Of a DNA stretch of 9,088 bases, positions 1 through 4,998 are shown piece after piece. The stretch's first letter is position 1. Each line of letters opens with the position of its first letter. Source of the stretch: an uncultured Bacilli bacterium (lineage in GTDB: Bacteria; Bacillota_I; Bacilli_A; RF39; UBA660). A program made the position numbers and the translations under genes. The stretch is from assembly GCA_947623645.1 (NCBI GenBank), contig CANQHK010000045.1:1-9088 (forward strand), in the 5' to 3' direction. Below the pieces are notes generated by a model. It did not search any database. It saw only the letters and a list, made by a program, of their open reading frames with translations, and was not told the DNA's origin.

Positions 1-56
1 TAAATACATCATACCATAAACTCAAAAATTTAGCAAGAGTTTTTTGTTACATTTTT
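1..56. repeat. Direct repeat copy 1 carrying an antisense-type promoter
   Basis: This 56-bp stretch matches 357-412 at 50 of 56 positions by direct comparison. Read on the minus strand it contains TTGCTA (31-36), a 17-base spacer and TATGAT (8-13), the same promoter arrangement as in copy 2. It would therefore drive an RNA leaving the window to the left. The likely meaning is that a second copy of the peptide/antisense locus lies just upstream; that part is inference. Confidence 0.75.
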
Positions 57-69
57 GTTGTTTTTTATA

Positions 70-99
70 TTGACTTTATAGTCTACTTTTTGATACAAT
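70..99 (+). promoter_or_regulatory. Promoter of the hydrophobic peptide mRNA
   Basis: TTGACT at 70-75 and TACAAT at 94-99 are separated by 18 bases, close to the sigma-A consensus. Transcription would start near 105-107 and give an mRNA of about 230 nt ending at the terminator at 297-335. The promoter begins just after the 1-56 repeat. Confidence 0.65.
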
Positions 100-120
100 T
101 GTTTTAGGAATATCCAATGG

Positions 121-135
121 TTGGGTGGAGCCAAA
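121..135 (+). repeat. Leader copy of the direct repeat shared with the antisense region
   Basis: Positions 121-135 match 275-289 at 13 of 15 bases (TTRGGTGGMGCCAAA). A shorter exact repeat, GGTGGCG, occurs at 153-159 (over the Shine-Dalgarno) and at 278-284. Because 275-289 is transcribed in the antisense RNA, that RNA carries sequence complementary to the peptide leader and its ribosome binding site. The par locus of pAD1 uses direct repeats in this way. Confidence 0.7.
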
Positions 136-164
136 CTTCTTTTAAAACGAAGGGTGGCGATATT

Positions 165-248
165 ATGAACAAGAAGGATCTTTTGATTTCATCTTTAGTA
201 ATAATTATCTTTCTTTTAATCTTTATATTATTCATAATTTTATTATGA
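165..248 (+). CDS. 27-aa hydrophobic peptide, probable type I toxin
   Basis: ATG at 165 to TGA at 246-248 encodes 27 residues beginning MNKKDLLISS. After the charged KKD there are no further charged residues: the rest is a single Leu/Ile/Phe/Val membrane helix running to the C-terminus. AGGGTGG (151-157) lies 7 bases before the ATG and serves as the Shine-Dalgarno. The gene has a promoter (70-99), a structured leader of about 60 nt, a strong terminator (297-335) and a convergent antisense transcription unit. Small membrane peptides arranged like this are the toxins of type I systems such as par/Fst and TxpA/RatA. The peptide lacks the charged tail of Fst, and I cannot assign it to a named family. 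The toxin role is inference from architecture; a small membrane or regulatory peptide is the alternative. Confidence 0.7.
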   Translation: MNKKDLLISSLVIIIFLLIFILFIILL

Positions 249-254
249 AAGAAA

Positions 255-282
255 CCACCTAACTCAGCAATGATTTAGGTGG
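255..282 (-). terminator. Antisense RNA terminator; switchable hairpin in the peptide mRNA
   Basis: CCACCTAA (255-262) and TTAGGTGG (275-282) form a perfect 8-bp stem with a 12-base loop. Read on the minus strand it is followed by a T-rich tail (TTTCTTT), fitting an intrinsic terminator for the antisense RNA and possibly for glyS read-through. In the peptide mRNA the same CCACCUAA could instead pair over 8 bp with UUGGGUGG in the leader (121-128), or over 6 bp with the GGGUGG of the ribosome binding site. Confidence 0.6.
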
Positions 283-296
283 CGCCAAATTTTATA

Positions 297-335
297 GGCA
301 ACACTCAACATGAAAGCATTGGGTGTTCCTTTTTT
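297..335 (+). terminator. Intrinsic terminator of the peptide mRNA
   Basis: GGCAACACTCAA (297-308) pairs with TTGGGTGTTCC (319-329), an 11-bp stem with one bulged C and a 10-base loop, followed by six Ts (330-335). The tail points rightward, so it terminates the plus-strand peptide transcript about 50 bases after the peptide stop. Confidence 0.85.
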
Positions 336-356
336 ATTGTATGCAAATTTCTTTGC

Positions 357-412
357 TAAATACATAATACCATAGATTTAAAAATTTAGCAATACTTTTT
401 TGTTACATTTTT
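357..412. repeat. Direct repeat copy 2, abutting the glyS stop codon
   Basis: This is the second copy of the 56-bp repeat at 1-56, with six mismatches (copy-1 positions 10, 19, 21, 23, 37, 39). Most of the -35, spacer and -10 of the antisense promoter is conserved between copies. It ends exactly where the glyS reading frame stops (413), so a tandem array of roughly 356-bp units probably ends here. Confidence 0.75.
364..392 (-). promoter_or_regulatory. Promoter of the antisense RNA
   Basis: On the minus strand TTGCTA (392-387) is followed after 17 bases by TATTAT (369-364), with TGG directly before the -10. Initiation is expected near 357. It sits about 20 bases beyond the glyS stop and has no open frame of its own, so it points to a small RNA running toward the peptide gene. 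Confidence 0.65.
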
Positions 413-1786
413 TTAAAATTTTATTCTTTCTTGGATATATTTTACAACTTCAGAAATTGGTAAAGTAACTTGTTCCATCGTATCACGATCTCTTATTGTA
501 ACCGTTCCTTCATTGATTGTATGATCATCTACTGTAACGCAGAATGGTGTTCCAATCACATCTTGTCTTCGATATCTTTTTCCAATATTTCCAGTTTCAT
601 CATAAGTTGCAGAAAATTCATGGGAGAACATACTATAAATTTCTTCAGCTTTTTCTCCATGATATTTTTTTAACAATGGAAGTACTGCTACTTTATAAGG
701 TGCTAAAAAAGGATGAAAATGCATGACTTCTCTTACTCCCCCATCTTCTAAAGTTTCTTCTTCATAACTATCAGATAGAACCGTTAACACAAGACGTTCT
801 ACTCCAAGGCTTGGTTCAATAACATAAGGAATATATTTTTCATTCGTCTCTGGATCAAAATATTCTTGAGAAATTCCAGATACTTTTTGATGTTGACTTA
901 AATCATAATCCGTTCGAGAAGCAATTCCCCATAATTCTCCCCATCCAAATGGAAATTTATATTCAATATCGGTCGTTGCATTACTGTAGAAAGATAATTC
1001 TTCTTTGGAATGATCACGAAGACGTAAGTTTTCTTCATGGATTCCAAGAGCAAGCAAAAAGTTTTTACAAGCATTTTTATAATACTCATGCCACTCTAAT
1101 TCCGTTCCTGGTTTACAGAAAAATTCTAATTCCATCTGTTCAAATTCCCGAACTCGGAAAATAAAATTTCCTGGAGTTATTTCATTACGAAAACTTTTTC
1201 CTACCTGCCCAACTCCAAAAGGAATCTTTAATCTCATACTTCTTTGAACATTTAAAAAATCTACAAAAATTCCTTGTGCTGTTTCAGGGCGTAAGTAAAT
1301 CGTATTTTTAGAATCTTCTGTTACTCCTTGAAATGTTTTAAACATCAAGTTAAATTCCCGAATATCTGTATAATCCAAAGCACCACAGTTAGGACATACA
1401 ATGTTGTGTTCGTTAATATAGCGAAGAAGTTCTTCATGACTCATTCCTGCTGCATCTGCTACCCCATTTTCTTCTACTAATTTATCAGCACGATGTCTTG
1501 TCTTACAATGCTTACAATCAATTAAAGGATCAGAAAAAGTTTGAATATGTCCACTTGCTTCCCAAGTTTTAGGATTCATAAGAATGGCACTATCAAGTCC
1601 TACATTATTTTTATCTTCTTGAATAAATTTTTTAAGCCAAGCATTTTTAACATTGTTTTTTAAAAGAGCACCAACTGGTCCAAAATCCCAAGTATTAGCA
1701 AGTCCTCCATAAATTTCACTTCCTTGGTAAATAAATCCATATTGTTTACATAAGTTCACTAATTTTTCCATTGTTAATGTACTCAT
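413..1786 (-). CDS. glyS: Glycyl-tRNA synthetase, single-chain homodimeric type
   Basis: This cytoplasmic class II enzyme charges tRNA-Gly with glycine using ATP. The 457-aa length is normal for the bacterial/archaeal/eukaryotic-like alpha2 form, as opposed to the GlyQ/GlyS alpha2-beta2 form. Visible landmarks are the N-terminal GSEIYGG and TWDFGPVG segments, a four-Cys zinc ribbon (C91, C94, C131, C134), class II motif 2 (FRNE, 199-202), motif 3 (GVERL, 328-332) and a C-terminal anticodon-binding domain from about 360. The start at 1786 shares ATGA with the stop of the upstream LOG-like gene. GAGG lies about 8 bases before the ATG, which suggests translational coupling. The operon is headed by a glycine-type T-box, so expression should rise when tRNA-Gly is uncharged. 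No dedicated terminator follows; the hairpin at 255-282 may serve. Confidence 0.97.
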   Translation of the reverse strand: MSTLTMEKLVNLCKQYGFIYQGSEIYGGLANTWDFGPVGALLKNNVKNAWLKKFIQEDKNNVGLDSAILMNPKTWEASGHIQTFSDPLIDCKHCKTRHRADKLVEENGVADAAGMSHEELLRYINEHNIVCPNCGALDYTDIREFNLMFKTFQGVTEDSKNTIYLRPETAQGIFVDFLNVQRSMRLKIPFGVGQVGKSFRNEITPGNFIFRVREFEQMELEFFCKPGTELEWHEYYKNACKNFLLALGIHEENLRLRDHSKEELSFYSNATTDIEYKFPFGWGELWGIASRTDYDLSQHQKVSGISQEYFDPETNEKYIPYVIEPSLGVERLVLTVLSDSYEEETLEDGGVREVMHFHPFLAPYKVAVLPLLKKYHGEKAEEIYSMFSHEFSATYDETGNIGKRYRRQDVIGTPFCVTVDDHTINEGTVTIRDRDTMEQVTLPISEVVKYIQERIKF

Positions 1787-2295
1787 TTTAATTTCCTCAC
1801 TTTCTTTTTTAATTCATCGATGGAGTGAACAACATCCATTTTTTCTAAAATATCTTTTTGATTGAATCCTAAAGTTACTAAATTTTGAATGAATGTAATC
1901 AAAGGTGTATAAAATTCTTCTTCATTGTATAAAATCAATTGTTTTCTTACGTCGATTGTTCGATATTCTTCTAACGATGCAAACATTTCTGCAACGGTTC
2001 CGGTTCCACCTGGTAAAAACACAATGATATCCGCAAGATCAAAAAGCATTTTCGTTCGAGTAAATGTAGAATCGACCAACTCTGTTTCTTTTTTTACTTC
2101 TTCTTGATAGCATGGAAGCGTTACGATTCTCTCAACTTTTGAAAAACTTTCATAAATTTGTTGTAACATCGAACTTTCAAAACCACCAATCAGTAATCGA
2201 TCACCTCGTTCTTGAAAAACTTGTGCTACTTCTTTCGCCAGTTGTAAATACTTTTTATCTTCTACCCTAGAAGATGCTGTAATCCAGACATTCAT
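1783..2295 (-). CDS. LOG-family (lysine-decarboxylase-like) Rossmann protein
   Basis: The 170-aa protein starts at ATG 2295, preceded by the strong ribosome site GGAGGGG. An in-frame GTG at 2361 would translate the T-box itself and is rejected. The diagnostic motif PGGTGTVAE (residues 95-103) is the conserved active-site loop of LOG-type nucleoside-monophosphate phosphoribohydrolases, with R80 and K82 at the place of the usual R-K pair. The first glycine-rich loop is degenerate: IGGFESSM (36-43) stands where LOG enzymes usually have a GGG...GLMG pattern. Substrate is therefore uncertain, and it may be a distant branch of the superfamily that binds nucleotides without the canonical activity. 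It overlaps glyS by four bases and is the first gene behind the T-box, so it is co-regulated with glycine charging. Confidence 0.85.
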   Translation of the reverse strand: MNVWITASSRVEDKKYLQLAKEVAQVFQERGDRLLIGGFESSMLQQIYESFSKVERIVTLPCYQEEVKKETELVDSTFTRTKMLFDLADIIVFLPGGTGTVAEMFASLEEYRTIDVRKQLILYNEEEFYTPLITFIQNLVTLGFNQKDILEKMDVVHSIDELKKKVRKLK

Positions 2296-2433
2296 AATTT
2301 GTCCCCTCCAACAAAAAATTCTTCTAGCAATTTGTAAGGACGAGTATTCCCGCGGTTCCACCTTACTTATTCTAGAAGAATCTCTTTTCTTGATATCACT
2401 CCGACTTTTCCAAGGTCATCATCGCCATCAACA
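2296..2433 (-). promoter_or_regulatory. Glycine-type T-box riboswitch leader, short form
   Basis: The antiterminator is complete: GUAAGG (2366-2361), the 7-base bulge UGGAACC (2360-2354), GCGGG (2353-2349), loop AAUA, CUCGU (2344-2340) and CCUUAC (2339-2334). UGGA would pair with UCCA of an acceptor end whose discriminator is U, as in tRNA-Gly. Stem III is AUUCU/AGAAU (2381-2369). Stem I appears very short: UUGAU (2431-2427) pairs with AUCAA (2394-2390), capped by a GGAA-looped hairpin around 2403-2417. Gly codons are present on both arms of the internal loop (GGC at 2426-2424, GGA at 2402-2400); I cannot tell which is the specifier. The competing fold pairs GUCCUU (2341-2336) with GGGGAC (2306-2301), covering the Shine-Dalgarno, which suggests translational control. 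An alternative A/U stem (2372-2381 with 2318-2327) followed by U5 leaves transcription termination possible. Confidence 0.82.
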
Positions 2434-2438
2434 TTTTC

Positions 2439-2467
2439 ATTTTACTTCCTTTTTTCTATTTCGTCAA
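2439..2467 (-). promoter_or_regulatory. Promoter of the T-box/LOG-like/glyS operon
   Basis: TTGACG (2467-2462) and TAAAAT (2444-2439) are separated by 17 bases. The start would fall near 2432, immediately before stem I of the T-box. The -35 box lies inside the 506-bp duplication (which begins at 2458) and the -10 lies outside it, so only this left copy is a complete promoter. The -35 lies 7 bases beyond the ftsW stop codon, so the two units were adjacent before the insertion. Confidence 0.65.
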
Positions 2468-2963
2468 GGATATTTCATGATTTTCTTAGACTTTTTCTCT
2501 TGTTTAATTCCCTTGTCTCCTGCATTCTTGTTTCTACTCCAACTCGAAGAACGAACGTTAGAGCAATCACTAAACACATCGCATAACTTCCACCATAACT
2601 CATAAATGGTAGAGGAACTCCCGTCATTGGCATAAGTCCTAAAATTCCCCCTAAGTTAATGAGAATATGAATAAAGATATAGAAAGCAACTCCATAACAA
2701 ATAAGAGCACCCCGATCCGTATAACTTTCTCTTCCAATTTTTACAATTCTTCCAATCAATAAGAAATATAAAATAAAGATAAAAGCACCACCGACAACTC
2801 CGATTTCTTCTAAGATAATAGCAAAAATAAAATCGGTATGAGCTTCTGGTAAATACAAATATTTCTGCGTACTATTTCCAAGCCCTACTCCCAGTAAACC
2901 TCCATGATTAATGGCAATATAACCATTACATACTTGATTTCCACTTCCATAAAACTTTTTCTC
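2458..2963. repeat. Left copy of the 506-bp target-site duplication
   Basis: This copy matches 4999-5504 at every base I compared, a constant offset of 2541. Outside the repeat the sequences diverge at once: T at 2457 versus G at 4998, and C at 2964 versus G at 5505. It directly borders the transposon, so it reads as the duplicated target. The element could start one base earlier, making the duplication 505 bp, since both element ends would then begin with C. Perfect identity implies a recent insertion or ongoing gene conversion. Confidence 0.9.
2475..2963 (-). pseudogene. ftsW: Orphan 3' fragment of ftsW left by the target duplication
   Basis: This fragment encodes residues 229-389 of the intact FtsW-like protein at 5016-6185, including the catalytic Asp (TDFIFA) and the PFMSYGGS motif, with identical translation. 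At 2963 it fuses to the transposon end. Reading back into the element, a TAA stop is met within a dozen codons. It has no promoter, no ribosome site and no ATG start (only an internal TTG), so it should not be expressed. It is a by-product of the insertion, not decay of the real gene. Confidence 0.9.
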
Positions 2964-2965
2964 CC

Positions 2966-2977
2966 GAGTTTTACAGT
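2966..2977 (+). repeat. Left terminal inverted repeat of the IS
   Basis: GAGTTTTACAGT at the left end is perfectly inverted at 4984-4995. Allowing two mismatches next to the core, the match extends outward to a 15-bp CYYGAGTTTTACAGT if the element begins at 2963. Confidence 0.85.
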
Positions 2978-3003
2978 TGTAGTTTTAAAAAAAATGGACT
3001 TTG

Positions 3004-3030
3004 CCTAGATTCTATCTAGGTTTTCTTTTG
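3004..3030 (+). terminator. Hairpin with T-rich tail inside the left IS end
   Basis: CCTAGAT (3004-3010) and ATCTAGG (3014-3020) form a 7-bp stem with a 3-base loop, followed by TTTTCTTTT. Its orientation would stop transcripts entering the element from the left before they reach the transposase, a common self-limiting arrangement in insertion sequences. Confidence 0.6.
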
Positions 3031-3051
3031 TCAACTTTTTCATTTTAGGGG

Positions 3052-3081
3052 TTGTATAATTGTTGTATAATGTGTTATAAT
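3052..3081 (+). promoter_or_regulatory. Probable transposase promoter with repeated TATAAT boxes
   Basis: TATAAT occurs three times in 27 bases (3055-3060, 3066-3071, 3076-3081). The last has TTGTAT (3052-3057) at 18 bases and is the best supported. The start would be near 3088, giving a leader of about 20 nt. I cannot tell which box is used. Confidence 0.45.
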
Positions 3082-3106
3082 TGAATTATAGAAAGTAGTG
3101 ATTATA

Positions 3107-4915
3107 ATGTTCGTTAAAAAATGTACTTACAAAAATGGAAAAACTTATTTATCTATCGTAAATGGTTATAAGGAAAATGGAAAAACAAAACATGAAGTTA
3201 TTCAAAAACTTGGATATCTAGAGGATCTTAAAAAACAATATGATGATCCTATCGCCTATTTTACGCAACAAGCAAAAGAAATGGAATCGAATCTTACTTA
3301 TCTTATCAAAAATTCGAAACTCGAAAAAAACGTTTCTAATAGAAAAAATATTGGCTATATGTTTATTAAAAAGATTTATGAAGAATTAGAATTAAACAAC
3401 TTTTTTTCTAGCAAACAAAAAAATTTAAAAATCTCTTATGATCTAAACAAAATTTTTTCTCTCCTTGTTTTTTCAAGAATTCTTTATCCCGGGTCTAAAA
3501 AAGAAACTTTTGACAAAAGAAATCGATTTTTCGAACCCTTTGAGGGTTTCGAGTTAGAAGATGTTTACAGATCATTAGATTACTTCACAAATTACAAAGA
3601 GGAAATAGAAACTCTTATCTGGAATGCTACCAAAGAAACCTACAATAGAGATACTACTCATACTTACTACGATTGTACAAATTACTACTTTGAAATCAAT
3701 TATAATGACACTGATTTGGTCGATGAAGAAGGAAATATTTTGCAAAAAAATTATCGCAAAAGAGGTCCTGAAAAAAATCATCGTCCAGACCCTATCATTG
3801 AAATGGGATTGTTGATGGATTCGAATGATATTCCTCTATCTTATGATTTATTTCCAGGAAATGAAAGTGAAAAATTATCCCTAAGACCAATTCACAAAAG
3901 AACAAAAGCTCGATTCAATTTGGGTAGAACAATTGTAGTTGCAGACAGAGGTTTAAATACCTCTGATAATATCTTCTTCTTAGCTGGAAAAAATGATCAA
4001 GAAAATGATGGTTATATTTATGGACAATCCGTAAGAGGAGCAGATAACGAATTTAAAAATTGGGTGTTGAATCAAAAAGATTATATAAATGAGCCGATTT
4101 TAAATAAGGACGGTACACCGGAGGAATTTAGACAAATGATTTTTGATGATGAGGGAAAGTTTACCGGATATGAAAAAAAACCTGCTTACTTTAAACACAA
4201 ATCTAGAATCTACCCGAAAGAGCTTACAATCAAAAGAGATGGGAAAAGAAATACAAAAGTACGAACCGATCAAAAACAAATGGTTTACTATTCTAGAAAA
4301 TATGCAGATAAACAAAAGAGAGATAGAAACCAAATGATTGAAAGAGCAAACGATTTAATTGCAAATCCTAAAAAATACAATCGCATAACAGCTGGTGGTG
4401 CTGCTAGTTATATCAATAACATTAAATTCGTAAAATCCACGGGTGAAGTTGCTGAGGGTTTAGATCTTTCTCTCAAAATCGAAAAAATAAAAGAGGAAGA
4501 AAAATTCGATGGATATTATTCGATTGTTACTAGTGAATTAAATATGAGCGACTCCGATTTAAGACGGGTTTATAGAGGACTTGCCAAAATTGAAGATACC
4601 TTTAAAATCACGAAATCAGAATTAGAAACTAGACCTGCATATGTATGGACCAAAGAACATATTGAATCCCATTTTCTTACTTGTTTTGTCGCTCTTGTTA
4701 TTTTAAGATTATTAGAGAAAAAAACAGAAAAAAAATATTCCATTAGTAAAATGATTGAAAGTATGAGAGCCTATGATTGCAGTAAGCTTTCTAACACGAT
4801 TAACTTATTCGATACTTATGATGATTTTATAGAATATATATCCACGATTTATGATATCAAACTAGACGATTCTTTGATGTCTACCCAAAAGTTAAAAAAA
4901 TTTTTAAATTCTTAA
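3107..4915 (+). CDS. IS1634-family DDE transposase
   Basis: This 602-aa transposase catalyses excision and insertion of the surrounding element through an RNase H-like DDE domain. I chose ATG 3107 (MFVKKCTY...), because family members usually begin MF-V/I-K; an in-frame GTG at 3098 would add only three residues. The N-terminal region has the typical NGKTYLSIVNGYKENGKTKH pattern. In the numbering from 3107 the predicted catalytic residues are D189 (YYDCTNYYFE), D280 (VVADRGLNT) and E496 (YRGLAKIEDTF), followed at +7 by K503 as in the IS4-type Y-E-K signature. A large insertion between the second D and E is normal for this group. There is no frameshift or internal stop, so the element is probably active. 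Shine-Dalgarno pairing is weak, consistent with low expression. Confidence 0.95.
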   Translation: MFVKKCTYKNGKTYLSIVNGYKENGKTKHEVIQKLGYLEDLKKQYDDPIAYFTQQAKEMESNLTYLIKNSKLEKNVSNRKNIGYMFIKKIYEELELNNFFSSKQKNLKISYDLNKIFSLLVFSRILYPGSKKETFDKRNRFFEPFEGFELEDVYRSLDYFTNYKEEIETLIWNATKETYNRDTTHTYYDCTNYYFEINYNDTDLVDEEGNILQKNYRKRGPEKNHRPDPIIEMGLLMDSNDIPLSYDLFPGNESEKLSLRPIHKRTKARFNLGRTIVVADRGLNTSDNIFFLAGKNDQENDGYIYGQSVRGADNEFKNWVLNQKDYINEPILNKDGTPEEFRQMIFDDEGKFTGYEKKPAYFKHKSRIYPKELTIKRDGKRNTKVRTDQKQMVYYSRKYADKQKRDRNQMIERANDLIANPKKYNRITAGGAASYINNIKFVKSTGEVAEGLDLSLKIEKIKEEEKFDGYYSIVTSELNMSDSDLRRVYRGLAKIEDTFKITKSELETRPAYVWTKEHIESHFLTCFVALVILRLLEKKTEKKYSISKMIESMRAYDCSKLSNTINLFDTYDDFIEYISTIYDIKLDDSLMSTQKLKKFLNS

Positions 4916-4940
4916 AAATAGTTCATATTATACAACCTAA

Positions 4941-4983
4941 AAAAATGAGAATTTCCTTATACATTAAAGGTTTTCTCATTTTT
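4941..4983. terminator. Bidirectional terminator inside the right IS end
   Basis: AAAAATGAGAA (4941-4951) and TTCTCATTTTT (4973-4983) form an 11-bp arm pair, with a further inner CCTT/AAGG stem. A and T runs flank the structure on both strands. Rightward it ends the transposase transcript. Leftward it lies 33 bases beyond the ftsW stop and would now terminate ftsW, separating it from the glyS operon. Confidence 0.7.
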
Positions 4984-4995
4984 ACTGTAAAACTC
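4984..4995 (-). repeat. Right terminal inverted repeat of the IS
   Basis: ACTGTAAAACTC is the exact reverse complement of 2966-2977. Three bases (AAG, 4996-4998) separate it from the duplicated target, against two (CC) at the left end, or three if the left boundary is set at 2963. Confidence 0.85.
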
Positions 4996-4998
4996 AAG

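Larger units (their letters stand above)
247..357 (-). ncRNA. Predicted antisense RNA (antitoxin) opposite the peptide mRNA 3' end
   Basis: A minus-strand promoter (364-392) should start an RNA near 357. Its 5' end can form a hairpin with stem GCAAA/TTTGC and loop GAAA (343-356). It then runs through the complement of the peptide mRNA terminator and through the complement of repeat 275-289. It ends after the hairpin 255-282, which on this strand is followed by TTTCTTT. The predicted length is about 110 nt, with about 90 nt perfectly complementary to the peptide mRNA. In addition its CGCCACC segment is complementary to GGTGGCG over the peptide's Shine-Dalgarno. No protein-coding frame is evident. 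The RNA and its role as antitoxin are predicted from sequence only. Confidence 0.6.
2964..4998 (+). mobile_element. IS1634-like insertion sequence (IS4 superfamily), intact
   Basis: The element is about 2,035 bp, bounded by the two copies of the 506-bp direct repeat. It ends in inverted repeats with a perfect 12-bp core, GAGTTTTACAGT, at 2966-2977 and, inverted, at 4984-4995. It carries one transposase gene (3107-4915). Hairpins lie just inside each end (3004-3020 and 4941-4983). A second inverted pair, GTTGTATAAT, lies further in (3051-3060 and 4927-4936). The size, the single 600-residue transposase and the very long target duplication all fit the IS1634 group, first described in Mycoplasma mycoides, where duplications of up to several hundred bases are the known peculiarity. 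Confidence 0.92.

Noticed and set aside
470..1164. Plus-strand open frames inside glyS
   Set aside because: They lie opposite a clear, full-length glyS and show no ribosome sites or family features.
2296..2361. In-frame GTG at 2361 extending the LOG-like protein by 22 residues
   Set aside because: The extension is the T-box sequence itself read as protein, while ATG 2295 has a strong Shine-Dalgarno and matches the family N-terminus.
2475..2858. A separate 127-aa membrane protein gene
   Set aside because: It is a perfect copy of the ftsW C-terminus starting at an internal TTG, with no promoter or ribosome site.
3575..4337. Open frames on either strand within the transposase
   Set aside because: They are frame shadows of a continuous 602-aa transposase.
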